56,713 nt of DNA from an uncultured Clostridia bacterium (lineage in GTDB: Bacteria > Bacillota > Clostridia > Oscillospirales > Acutalibacteraceae). Location of the stretch: positions 1 through 56,713 of the forward strand of contig CALFTN010000002.1 of NCBI GenBank assembly GCA_937916395.1. The letters are read 5' to 3'. Shown here piece after piece: positions 42,380 through 50,186 of this stretch. How positions within the stretch are numbered: position 1 is the first letter of the stretch; each line of letters opens with the position of its first letter. The notes below the pieces were generated by a model that saw only the letters and a program-made list of their open reading frames with translations, was not told the DNA's origin and did not search any database. The position numbers were made by a program, and so were the translations under genes.

Positions 42380-44824
42380 TTATACCTTTATAAGTTTGAT
42401 TGTTTTGATTTCCCAAGGATGAAATTCTAATTTCCCATCTGTTACAGATTTTAAATCTCTACCAAGCAAATCTGTTTCTGCAATAATTTTACCGAAAGAA
42501 GAGCTTATTTTAGCAGTAGAAATATTATCAGAATAATTACAGAATCTTGCTAAAATATAATCTTTTTCTGGGTAAAGTGCAGTTAAAATAATTTCTTTAT
42601 TTTCTGTTTTAAAATCAAAAAATGTAGTTTCTTTTAAATCACCATTACCTTTTGGCGCAGTTATTGCAACAGGTGGTTGAACGTAACAAAGAGCCTTTTT
42701 GTGCAATTCAATATTTGACATTTTAGAGTCAAATGGTAAAATTGCAAACTCGTTTTCAAAAACACCCTCTAAAATTCTTGTGCCACACATATATTCATTT
42801 GAATAAATAAGCGGAATTAAAAGGTGGTTGCCATTTACAGCAGAACCCATACAGCCTTTATTGAAAATTGCAAGACCTTTTTCGTTGTCACGAAGGCAAA
42901 GCCAGTAAATTCCATGAAAATATGTAGTATTATTGAATGATTCTTCAGGTGAAGCTTCAACATCTATGAGAATATCATCATTTGGGTACCAGTATTTTTC
43001 AGTTTTTCTTAAAGCGCCATTCCATTCTGAAATAGAGTAAGGCAAGTCACGGAACATTTTACGGTCTTTACTTAAATTTAAATTAAGTGAAAGGCAAAGC
43101 TTATCTTCGTGGTGGTGACCATTAAGGGTAAAAGGAACAGGTCGCCCCTGGGTTACATCGGTTCTGCCAATAAGCTCATTGTTAATTGTAAAGGTGGATT
43201 TGCAATCAATTCTCTTTGATTTACCAGAGAAACTCATTGTGAATTCAAAAGGAACACCAGCAATTTCACCTTTCTGTGTTGCAACAGCAGAATTATTAGA
43301 TATTTCAACTGTCCATTCACCTTTTGAAGCAGAATCAACACCATTTATATTACCAGTGAAAAGCTCGCCTGTGCTGTTACCAATTAAAACCTTATCAGTA
43401 ACAACATCTTTAATATGCGCAATACCTTCTTCGGTGAATTTAATTTTGTAGCAAGGTGTGGTAAGCTCGCCATTTTCTTTGTTATAGAAAAATAATTGAT
43501 TTCTTTCAACATCAACATTTTTTAAAGTGAATCGTTTAATAGTAAACGGAGAAAGCTTTGCGAGGAAGCAAAGAGTCTTTTTACCATTTTTCTCGGTTAT
43601 TTCACATTCGAGTTTTTTATCACCATCAAAAACAACAACATTGCTTTCCACCAAAATTTCTATGTACTCACAAACATCAAATGAATGATGGTTTATAGCA
43701 ATTATCGAGTCGCCGTTTTTATCGGCAAAATTTTCTTTTATAAATTCGAGTGAATTATCTTTTACATATTGTGATGCATTTAAGGATGTTGGAATAAATC
43801 TCCTTGAAAGGTCTAAAAGACCACAAATTGTAACATCGTGGTGCTCTGCCGCGAGAATATATTTCCATGCTTCTTCACTTTTTTCTTCAAGAGATTTACC
43901 ACCGAGAAGGCAAGATAATGCATTAAGTCTTTCGGCTTCAACAATGTTTACTTCACCTTGACGGCAACCATTAAAAATCTCGTTACCGCAATAACCCCAA
44001 GGCATCTGCACGTGAAAATCATTATCAGTTGTTCTGTATTCGTCTATTGGTTCACCATAAATAGACGGAATATCTTCAAGAAGAGCATATTCGTAATCAT
44101 CGTGCTTTTCAATTTCAGCAGTAATTTCTTCAATAGGTTGTGTTAAATCGTCATATCTTGAAGCTAAAAGGGGTGAGTATTTTTTGAACATTTCTCTGAA
44201 ATCTTCAAGAGAATAAAGGTCTGAATCAACTGGCCAACGCGACAAAATCCAATTATCAACTGTTGTGCAGTTGTAGCCTCTGCCTTGCTTATCGTATGTT
44301 GGTACTGCTGGAATCTCTGTTCCGTCTTTACCAATCCATTTGCCCCAGGCACTGTCGTAGGTTTTAGGGTAACCGTAACCCATAACGTGAGAACGTAAAA
44401 GTGCCGCTTTGTAGCCACAAAGAGAAATAAGCTGAGGTGTCTGGTTATTTAATGCGAATTCAGAAATAGAGTAAACATCAGGAGTTTTATTAAAAAATTG
44501 CAAGTTTGTTTTTACTGCATAAGAGAGCTGACGCGCATTTGACTCGTCATTTATTGTAAGCGACAATGGTTGACCATAAGTGGTAGCACCAAGACCAACT
44601 CTGTCAGGATACTTTTCTAATAATTTCTGTGTTAATCTGACAACCTCTTTATCGCACTTTGAGAATTCATCAAATGTGAAGGACTCATAGTCAAGCCCAA
44701 TTCTAAGTTTTGGATATTTTTCTAACCACTCAAAAATCTTTAAAAGTCGGGGTTTCACTTCATCCTTCCAGAGAACATAACCACCATGGTCATAAGTTAA
44801 AATGTAGAGTTTCTCATTTTGCAT
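42380..44824 (-). CDS. GH38-family-like alpha-mannosidase homologue
   Basis: An 814-residue protein. The N-terminus resembles the GH38 barrel (LYILTYDHGGYVLW). The centre has the GH38 helical-domain pattern AWKYILAAEHHDVTICG. The end has ILARFCNYSDN ... AETDLLGRDL ... LEFHPWEIKTIKL, the usual mannosidase C-terminus. The segment where GH38 carries DxFGHS reads ISEFALNNQTPQL, so the canonical aspartate nucleophile is not evident. It may be a divergent or altered-mechanism member. No signal peptide is seen. It is first in the operon with a phosphatase and a secreted esterase. Confidence 0.78.
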   Translation of the reverse strand: MQNEKLYILTYDHGGYVLWKDEVKPRLLKIFEWLEKYPKLRIGLDYESFTFDEFSKCDKEVVRLTQKLLEKYPDRVGLGATTYGQPLSLTINDESNARQLSYAVKTNLQFFNKTPDVYSISEFALNNQTPQLISLCGYKAALLRSHVMGYGYPKTYDSAWGKWIGKDGTEIPAVPTYDKQGRGYNCTTVDNWILSRWPVDSDLYSLEDFREMFKKYSPLLASRYDDLTQPIEEITAEIEKHDDYEYALLEDIPSIYGEPIDEYRTTDNDFHVQMPWGYCGNEIFNGCRQGEVNIVEAERLNALSCLLGGKSLEEKSEEAWKYILAAEHHDVTICGLLDLSRRFIPTSLNASQYVKDNSLEFIKENFADKNGDSIIAINHHSFDVCEYIEILVESNVVVFDGDKKLECEITEKNGKKTLCFLAKLSPFTIKRFTLKNVDVERNQLFFYNKENGELTTPCYKIKFTEEGIAHIKDVVTDKVLIGNSTGELFTGNINGVDSASKGEWTVEISNNSAVATQKGEIAGVPFEFTMSFSGKSKRIDCKSTFTINNELIGRTDVTQGRPVPFTLNGHHHEDKLCLSLNLNLSKDRKMFRDLPYSISEWNGALRKTEKYWYPNDDILIDVEASPEESFNNTTYFHGIYWLCLRDNEKGLAIFNKGCMGSAVNGNHLLIPLIYSNEYMCGTRILEGVFENEFAILPFDSKMSNIELHKKALCYVQPPVAITAPKGNGDLKETTFFDFKTENKEIILTALYPEKDYILARFCNYSDNISTAKISSSFGKIIAETDLLGRDLKSVTDGKLEFHPWEIKTIKLIKV

Positions 44825-44929
44825 AAAATCACCCTAGAAAAAATTATATATACATTATATCATTTTATAAAATAAATTAAATAATTAGTTGTTACAAAAT
44901 TTTATGTGAATATATGTTGAATTTGCGAA

Positions 44930-44960
44930 TTAAAAACTCCGGATGCAAGGACATCCGAAG
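44930..44960 (-). terminator. Terminator of the 44968 HTH gene
   Basis: On the minus strand TTCGGATG pairs with CATCCGGA around a short loop and is followed by GTTTTTAA. Confidence 0.85.
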
Positions 44961-44967
44961 CTTTAAA

Positions 44968-45495
44968 TCAGGATTTTTTAGGTTTGAATTTTTTAATGAT
45001 GATTATCCCACCGACAATAAAAGCGATGCCTATAAGAATCTGAAAGATTGAAAGAATCAGAGCAAAACCTGATATTGAATCAAAGAAATTAAACTCTAAA
45101 AAAGGTGCTATGGTAAAAATGTTTATAACAATTCTGTAAATTCCAAAAAGTATTAAAACAATGCCAGAAAGCCAGCCGTATTTTTTAAAGAATGTGCCAG
45201 ATTTATTAGAAATATTATCTACACAATCATCAATTCTGTCAGCATACTTGTCAAGCACAGAAACACTTGGTGAGTCGCTTTGTTGCAAAAACTCAGCTTT
45301 GTTTTCATCTAAAAGAAAATCAACTGTTACATTAAAGGTATCGGCAAGTGCTTTTAGTTTTGTAATTTCGGGTAGAGCGTCGCCTGTTTCCCATTTACTT
45401 ACTGCCTGACGTGAAACGCCGATTTTTTCAGCTAATTCTTCTTGAGAAAGTCCATTCTTTTTTCTGTATAAAGTTATTTTTTCATATAATTTCAT
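44968..45495 (-). CDS. XRE-family HTH regulator with two membrane segments
   Basis: A 175-residue protein. Residues 1-65 are a Cro/CI HTH (ITLYRKKNGLSQEELAEKIGVSRQAVSKWETGDALPE). A linker and two hydrophobic segments (about 112-130 and 145-168) follow, then a lysine-rich tail. Such proteins are membrane-tethered regulators of unknown signal. AAGGGGG precedes the ATG. It is monocistronic with its own terminator and a palindrome near its promoter that may be an autoregulatory site. Confidence 0.85.
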   Translation of the reverse strand: MKLYEKITLYRKKNGLSQEELAEKIGVSRQAVSKWETGDALPEITKLKALADTFNVTVDFLLDENKAEFLQQSDSPSVSVLDKYADRIDDCVDNISNKSGTFFKKYGWLSGIVLILFGIYRIVINIFTIAPFLEFNFFDSISGFALILSIFQILIGIAFIVGGIIIIKKFKPKKS

Positions 45496-45510
45496 AAAAA
45501 TCCCCCTTGT

Positions 45511-45559
45511 GTGATTTATTCACTATAGAAAATATATCACATAAGAGGATTGTTTACAA
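45511..45559 (-). promoter_or_regulatory. Promoter and candidate operator of the 44968 gene
   Basis: Minus strand TTGTAA (45554-45559), a 17-base spacer and TATATT (45531-45536). Downstream, GTGATTTATTCAC (45511-45523) is a palindrome between the promoter and the start codon, suitable for an HTH dimer. Confidence 0.55.
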
Positions 45560-45580
45560 TAAAGTTTAGTTGGAATTTTA

Positions 45581-45595
45581 GCAACCAGTGGTTGC
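45581..45595 (-). terminator. Weak hairpin after the blaI-blaR operon
   Basis: GCAACC(A)/(T)GGTTGC forms a perfect short stem followed on the minus strand by TAAAATT; the T-run is poor. Confidence 0.4.
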
Positions 45596-45614
45596 AAGGA
45601 GAAAAAAGAGCGAA

Positions 45615-46274
45615 TTATTCCGTATCGCTTTCTGCTTCAACAGACTCGTCTACATTATCTGATTCTTCTGATTCTTCTCTTACTCCATTTTCTTCGGTCG
45701 CTTCAGGTATTTCAGGTGATTCGATTTCTTTTTCTTTCAAAGCTTTTGAAATTTTGAAAAGTTCACCCGATATCCAGAAGCATATAACAAGCTGAGGAAT
45801 TAACATAATCATAAGAATGTAGGTATATATTTCATTATCAATATTAATAACAGTCGATATAAAAAGTGAAAATGTTAATACCGTATGGAGTATAACAGTT
45901 GCAGTTCTTAAATTAAGGAGCCTTTTCTGCTTGTGCTCTTCAATATCGAGTGAAGCAATGTTTGTGATAAGCTGAAAATGGAAATAAATTGTAATGATGC
46001 TGAATACAAGGCTTATAACAGAAAGATTTAATTCGGCACCTGCAATTTTAAGTACCCATTCTAATATATTCCAAACGCCTATAGCAATACCAAAGGGCTT
46101 AAGCAGTTGTGCAGACTTTTCTTTTTGAGAAAGTATAGGTAATACTGAAACAATAAGAAAATATCCGAGCCAATCGGGTAATATATCAATTACCGAAATA
46201 TTAATGTGTAAATATATAAGAATATAACTTATAGCGATTTTTTTTATTGCAGAAGGAAGTGTTTTAGTCTCCAT
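45615..46274 (-). CDS. Hypothetical membrane protein with acidic tail
   Basis: A 219-residue protein with about five to six hydrophobic segments over residues 10-180, then a glutamate- and serine-rich C-terminal tail. I recognise no family. It begins inside the end of blaR1 (11-base overlap), with GGAGGTGG before its ATG, so it is translationally coupled to the sensor. It may take part in the sensed stress response or be a target of it. Confidence 0.75.
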   Translation of the reverse strand: METKTLPSAIKKIAISYILIYLHINISVIDILPDWLGYFLIVSVLPILSQKEKSAQLLKPFGIAIGVWNILEWVLKIAGAELNLSVISLVFSIITIYFHFQLITNIASLDIEEHKQKRLLNLRTATVILHTVLTFSLFISTVINIDNEIYTYILMIMLIPQLVICFWISGELFKISKALKEKEIESPEIPEATEENGVREESEESDNVDESVEAESDTE

Positions 46275-48252
46275 TTATATCCACCTCCACAGTAAATGTG
46301 TCTACAAGCTTACCATCAACATAAACTGCAATTTTGCGGTTTGAATTGTAACCCTCCATAAGCTTTTTGTAGTCGTAGTTACAGTCAGTTTCGTTGATGC
46401 TTATGGTTTTGTCCCATTCTCTACCGTTATTTACACTGTGGCTGCTTTTACCACTGCCGTCAGTGGAGGAGCTATTAAAATCAAGAGAAGAGCCAGTTGT
46501 TGCTTCAAATTCGGTATCGAGGTCTGCAGTGTACTCCATAGATACACGCTCAACTTCTTTGTAATCGTCACCTTCATAAGTATAGATGTAGTTTGTTTCA
46601 ATAATGCAACGATTGAAATCTCTGCTGAGGTTTACGTTGTTATCATAATTTATACAGCCTGTAAAGAATGGTGTATCCTGAGAGTCTTTAGAATCATAAG
46701 CTATTGTGTAAACAGATGAGGTTTTAACTGAAAGCGTGCCGTTTTCGCCTTGCTTAGTATCTTCAAAGAGTATGGGTGCATCCTCTTCCAAACAGTTTAT
46801 CTGTAATAAAGGTGATGCATCAAGATAACTTTTAGTGTGTTTTCGCTCACCGGTTTCTCTTACTACCCAAAAGTTATTTTCCTTGAATATTTCAATTGGT
46901 ACAAAAAGAGTATCACCAAAGCCAAGCTCCTCGTTTTTGGAATAACCTTCAACATCTTCTTCGTATATGCTGAAAACGAGAACAGCAGAATATTTATCTT
47001 CATCGGTTTTTATGAGGTTAAATACAGAGAAAGGACGACCCTCAGAATAATAAATATCTATATTGTTATCTGTAAGAAAATAACTGTCAAAATTATTTAT
47101 TATTTCCTGATGATTTTCCACAGGAGAAGTGGCAAGTAACATTATACCGCTATCATCCATAAGTGCTTTTGCGTAAGTATCAATTGCACCAGCAATGGTA
47201 GTAGGGCGATTTATCCTCACATAAGCTAAAGCTTTCTGATATTCATATTCATTTTGTGGGAAGTATATATTGTTATCCGCAGAAAAGCCTGCATTAACAA
47301 ACAGACAGGGTAAAGAAAGTATAATAGCAATGCAAACACTTACAAGTGCCATACCTTTAGGGTATTTCTTGAACCTTACAATAGCCTCAATTCTTCTGGA
47401 AATATTTTTACCACCGTTTGAAACAGAAGTTGTTCCTGGCATACGAGCGTATTTTTGGTTAACCTCATTAAGTAGCAGAACACCGTAATCTCTGCGTTCT
47501 TCGCCCTCAAGCTTTTCAAGAACTCGCTGGTCGCAAAGCATTTCCATATCGTTACCGATAATGTTAAAAATGTAATGCATAAATGGGTTGCACCAATGTA
47601 AGCAACGAAGCAAGCACCATAATATATTCTGGAGAGAATCAAAGCTTTTAAGATGCATAATTTCGTGCAACAGGATTTTTTCATCAGTTTCTCTTTCAGC
47701 TGGTAAAACAAGAACTGGTGAAAAAATACCACATATAAAGGCACTGTTAATGCCCTTAACAGATATAATTTTAATGTTTTTTATCTTGTTTTCAGAAAGA
47801 ATATGTTGCAATTCTTGTATTTTTTCTGGTGAAATGTCGTCACCTTTTTTTAAAATCAGGCGAAGCCTTATATAAGAAAATAAATAAAAGCACAAAAAAG
47901 CAATAACACCCAAAATGTAAATTATAAATAAAATATCTGTAATGCTTTTTGGTGCAGAACTGATATAAGGAATAGTGCTTGAAACATCAGTTGCTATAAG
48001 TGGGTGAGTATAAGCCGAGCTAAGAAAATTTTCAACGTAGCTTTTTAGCATTTCAAGATAAACGCCAAAAGGCAACAGTACTAATTTATCTGCTTTTACA
48101 GGCATAAAAATTCTTAGTATTAGTAAAACCCATATTCCGTATTGCCAACGAGGTGTAAGTTTATCTTTAAAAATATTTTTTACAATAAGAATAAGACCTG
48201 CTACAAGACTTACAGAAATAGTCTGAAGAAGAAACTCCCAAATATTTACCAT
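46264..48252 (-). CDS. BlaR1/MecR1-family M56 sensor peptidase
   Basis: A 662-residue integral-membrane zinc metalloprotease. Four to five membrane segments surround a cytoplasmic domain with HEIMH (His196, Glu197, His200) and the downstream NDMEMLCDQRV with the third ligand. After the last membrane segment (about 303-323) the extracytoplasmic part is about 340 residues, and I see no penicillin-binding SxxK domain in it. The signal is thus probably not a beta-lactam. On sensing, it should cleave the BlaI-type repressor encoded two bases upstream. GGAGG precedes the ATG. Confidence 0.9.
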   Translation of the reverse strand: MVNIWEFLLQTISVSLVAGLILIVKNIFKDKLTPRWQYGIWVLLILRIFMPVKADKLVLLPFGVYLEMLKSYVENFLSSAYTHPLIATDVSSTIPYISSAPKSITDILFIIYILGVIAFLCFYLFSYIRLRLILKKGDDISPEKIQELQHILSENKIKNIKIISVKGINSAFICGIFSPVLVLPAERETDEKILLHEIMHLKSFDSLQNILWCLLRCLHWCNPFMHYIFNIIGNDMEMLCDQRVLEKLEGEERRDYGVLLLNEVNQKYARMPGTTSVSNGGKNISRRIEAIVRFKKYPKGMALVSVCIAIILSLPCLFVNAGFSADNNIYFPQNEYEYQKALAYVRINRPTTIAGAIDTYAKALMDDSGIMLLATSPVENHQEIINNFDSYFLTDNNIDIYYSEGRPFSVFNLIKTDEDKYSAVLVFSIYEEDVEGYSKNEELGFGDTLFVPIEIFKENNFWVVRETGERKHTKSYLDASPLLQINCLEEDAPILFEDTKQGENGTLSVKTSSVYTIAYDSKDSQDTPFFTGCINYDNNVNLSRDFNRCIIETNYIYTYEGDDYKEVERVSMEYTADLDTEFEATTGSSLDFNSSSTDGSGKSSHSVNNGREWDKTISINETDCNYDYKKLMEGYNSNRKIAVYVDGKLVDTFTVEVDINGD

Positions 48253-48254
48253 GC

Positions 48255-48614
48255 TTATACCTCCATTTCATCAAGAAGCTTTTTTAATCTTTCAACTTCT
48301 TGCTTTGAAATAGGGGATTCTTTAAGAAAAGCAGCAATAAGGTCAGATGTAGCACCGGAATATACTTTAGTTAAAAGTTCATCTCTCTCGTTTTTTGCAC
48401 ATTTTTCACGACTTACTGCAGCAGAATATGGAGTTTTGCTACTGCGGTCAATGTTAACAAGACCTTTTGTTTCCATTCGGTTAAGATATGTAAAAACTGT
48501 GTTTTTGCTCCATCCATTAATCTCATTAAGTGTAGAGGCAATGCTTTTAAGAGCAAAGCTTTCTCCCTGCCAGAGAACTTCCATTACAGACCATTCAGCC
48601 TCAGATAGTTTCAT
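48255..48614 (-). CDS. BlaI/MecI/CopY-family repressor
   Basis: A 119-residue winged-helix repressor starting MKLSEAEWSVMEVLWQGESFALKSIASTLNEINGWSKNTVFTYLNRMETKGLV, written here in part, typical of BlaI. It binds TACAnnTGTA dyads and is removed by cleavage by the paired M56 protease. ATG 48614 follows GGAGGA; the longer frame from 48701 runs over the operator and is not used. It is first in the operon, with two operators and a promoter upstream. Confidence 0.94.
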   Translation of the reverse strand: MKLSEAEWSVMEVLWQGESFALKSIASTLNEINGWSKNTVFTYLNRMETKGLVNIDRSSKTPYSAAVSREKCAKNERDELLTKVYSGATSDLIAAFLKESPISKQEVERLKKLLDEMEV

Positions 48615-48649
48615 AATAATTCCTCCGTATGATTTAATCATTCTAAGTT

Positions 48650-48701
48650 TACTACAGCTGTAGTATGTTTTTATCTTACACTTGTAGGAAGAATTTGTCA
48701 A
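48650..48701 (-). promoter_or_regulatory. BlaI operon promoter with two operators
   Basis: Minus strand TTGACA (48696-48701), a 17-base spacer and TAAGAT (48673-48678). TACACTTGTA (48677-48686) overlaps the spacer and -10. The perfect palindrome TACTACAGCTGTAGTA (48650-48665) lies just downstream. Both match the BlaI/MecI TACAnnTGTA core, so autoregulation is expected. Confidence 0.85.
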
Positions 48702-48777
48702 TAGTAAATATGAGGTTTTTGTTGTAGTTGAAAATAAAACGGGAGAGAGGGGGGTTCAAGCCTACCTGTTTTCTGAC

Positions 48778-48813
48778 ATAAAAAAAGAACCTACACAAAA
48801 GTGTAAGTTCTTT
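48778..48813 (-). terminator. Minus-strand terminator beside a tRNA remnant
   Basis: AAAGAAC-TACAC pairs with GTGTA-GTTCTTT around a 4-base loop, and on the minus strand it is followed by TTTTTTT. It stands just past the tRNA-like CCA end at 48817. The region 48702-48777 to its left holds no gene. Confidence 0.75.
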
Positions 48814-48816
48814 ATT

Positions 48817-48843
48817 TGGTGCGGGTGTTCATAACGGACTTGA
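48817..48843 (-). other. tRNA-Leu 3'-end-like remnant, candidate attachment site / island edge
   Basis: On the minus strand the sequence ends CACCCGCACCA (48817-48827), the acceptor 3' strand, discriminator and CCA of a typical Firmicute tRNA-Leu. TCAAGTCCGT (48834-48843) resembles a T-loop segment, but the spacing is disturbed and the rest of the tRNA is absent. With the terminator to its left this looks like a tRNA gene interrupted by the mobile segment that begins here. Confidence 0.5.
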
Positions 48844-48952
48844 TAAAAATACATTGAAATACCGACAGAGACACACATATTTTTCATCCACACATTTGTG
48901 CATTTCAAAGTTTCTTCGTAAAATAAAATTACAGAAACGAGGAAACAAGATT

Positions 48953-49252
48953 ATGTCAAGATTTATTGAAGAATTCTATTACGGTAACATTGATCCCCAA
49001 GCAAGAAGCACGAAGCAGAACAAGACAGTTCAGAAGCAAATGGAAGTCCTAATGCTCAATGAGGAGTTCCTAACAGAAGCACTTACGGGAGAAAACAAAA
49101 AGAAGTTTCTTGACTTCTGTAATGCTTGGAGCATCGTCAACGGAGAATCGAATCTCGATAGCTTTATTATGGGATTTCGATTGGGAGCTAACTTTGCATA
49201 CGATACTTTTGTATCAACCGAAGCGCCGTTTAAGGATTTACTAAAGGAGTGA
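48953..49252 (+). CDS. DUF6809-family small protein
   Basis: A 99-residue protein: SRFIEEFYYGNIDPQAR near the start, a charged helical middle, and FIMGFRLGANFAYDTF near the end. This matches the small DUF6809 proteins that are common on integrative and conjugative elements of Clostridia. Function unknown. The site GAGGAAACAAG precedes the ATG. It is first in a run of three closely spaced mobile-element genes. Confidence 0.75.
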   Translation: MSRFIEEFYYGNIDPQARSTKQNKTVQKQMEVLMLNEEFLTEALTGENKKKFLDFCNAWSIVNGESNLDSFIMGFRLGANFAYDTFVSTEAPFKDLLKE

Positions 49253-49257
49253 AAGAT

Positions 49258-49440
49258 ATGTCAAAGAAGTATTACATAGCTCTTGATGATTACGAGAGAG
49301 GAACAATTATCAATTGCCTCAACGAAAAGCGAAACAATCTTATCGCAGACGGCAAATTTACCGATGCAGTTGACGAAGTGTTACTTAAAATCATTAACGC
49401 AAAACAAAAGAAGTTCAACGTGGTTTACAAGGAGGCTTAA
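49258..49440 (+). CDS. Small ICE-associated hypothetical protein
   Basis: A 60-residue protein (SKKYYIALDDYERGTIINCL ... DAVDEVLLKIINAKQKKF). Similar short ORFs recur in conjugative elements of gut Clostridia; no function is known to me. AAAGGAG lies 8 bases before ATG 49258; an in-frame GTG at 49249 overlaps that site. It lies 5 bases after the DUF6809 gene and just before tnpV. Confidence 0.7.
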   Translation: MSKKYYIALDDYERGTIINCLNEKRNNLIADGKFTDAVDEVLLKIINAKQKKFNVVYKEA

Positions 49441-49442
49441 TT

Positions 49443-49820
49443 ATGGAAAAGCGTATTTACAATGAACAGACGGGTATTAGCTACACTTTGCAAGGCGATT
49501 ATTATTTGCCCGATCTTGCACTCCCCGAACAAGAAAATAAACCAATCGGTTTGTGGGGACAACGACACTTGCGGTATATCAAGCAACACCACAAGGTGCG
49601 ATACACAAATCTGCTGACAAGCGGTAAGTTAAACGGCTATCTCGCTGACATTGATAAGCAAGCTGAGGATATGTTTTTTCGGCTTGCAAAACAGATGGCA
49701 GAGCGTGAGGGTGTGACCGAACAACTCAAAGCGGATGACCAAATGGAGTGGGTTGCTCGAATGAATAACATCCGCAATAGAGTTGCTGAAATTATAAACA
49801 GTGATTTGATTTACATGTAA
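49443..49820 (+). CDS. tnpV: TnpV-family transposon-encoded protein
   Basis: A 125-residue protein starting MEKRIYNEQTGISYTLQGDYYLPDL, with IGLWGQRHLRYIKQHHKVRYTNLLTSGKL and MAEREGVTEQLKADDQMEWVARMNNIRNRAE-like helices. This is the TnpV (PF14198) family first seen on Tn4451-type elements; it is a marker of mobilisable elements, and its role is unknown. It follows the preceding gene by 2 bases. A terminator follows. Confidence 0.9.
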   Translation: MEKRIYNEQTGISYTLQGDYYLPDLALPEQENKPIGLWGQRHLRYIKQHHKVRYTNLLTSGKLNGYLADIDKQAEDMFFRLAKQMAEREGVTEQLKADDQMEWVARMNNIRNRVAEIINSDLIYM

Positions 49821-49822
49821 TT

Positions 49823-49864
49823 AAGTGGGAAGAAATCTTGATAAAAGGTTTCTTCCCACTTTTG
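49823..49864 (+). terminator. Terminator of the DUF6809-tnpV unit
   Basis: AAGTGGGAAGAAA pairs with TTTCTTCCCACTT around a 13-base loop and is followed by TTGTT. Confidence 0.85.
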
Positions 49865-49868
49865 TTAT

Positions 49869-49919
49869 ATCACGAATTCAAAGCATTATATTGACATATC
49901 GTGATTTTTCGTTTATAAT
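49869..49919 (+). promoter_or_regulatory. Promoter and candidate operator of the HTH-methyltransferase unit
   Basis: TTGACA (49891-49896), a 17-base spacer and TATAAT (49914-49919). The inverted repeat ATCACGA (49869-49875) / TCGTGAT (49899-49905) brackets the -35 and could be the site of the HTH protein encoded next. Confidence 0.65.
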
Positions 49920-49946
49920 AGATGATATTATGAAGGAGGCGCAAAA

Positions 49947-50150
49947 ATGGCTGTATGTTATGATAATTTATGGAAGTTGCTTATTGATAAGAAACTCAAG
50001 CGAACTGATTTAAAAGAGCTTTGTGGAATTAGTAGTAATGTCTTGGCTAAGCTAGGAAAAAACGAGCCCATTTCTATGGAATCATTAGAGAAAATCTGTG
50101 CATCCCTTGGTTGTCGAATAGAAGATGTTATGGAATTTGTTGAATTATAA
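49947..50150 (+). CDS. Small XRE-type HTH regulator upstream of methyltransferases
   Basis: A 67-residue Cro/CI-like protein: WKLLIDKKLKRTDLKELCGISSNVLAKLGKNEPISMESLEKICASLGCRIEDVMEF. Small regulators of this type often precede DNA methyltransferase genes on mobile elements. AAGGAGG is the ribosome site. It lies 36 bases ahead of the first methyltransferase and probably represses its own promoter, setting methylase level after entry into a new host. Confidence 0.87.
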   Translation: MAVCYDNLWKLLIDKKLKRTDLKELCGISSNVLAKLGKNEPISMESLEKICASLGCRIEDVMEFVEL

Positions 50151-50186
50151 TATAAAAACGAAATTAACAAGAGGAGCTTAACTAAA

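Noticed and set aside
46264..48252. Beta-lactam resistance regulator of an adjacent beta-lactamase
   Set aside because: No beta-lactamase gene is near, and the sensor lacks a visible penicillin-binding domain.
48735..48770. GGTTCAAGCC stretch looking like a second tRNA T-arm on the plus strand
   Set aside because: The T-stem does not pair well and no acceptor, anticodon arm or CCA can be built around it.
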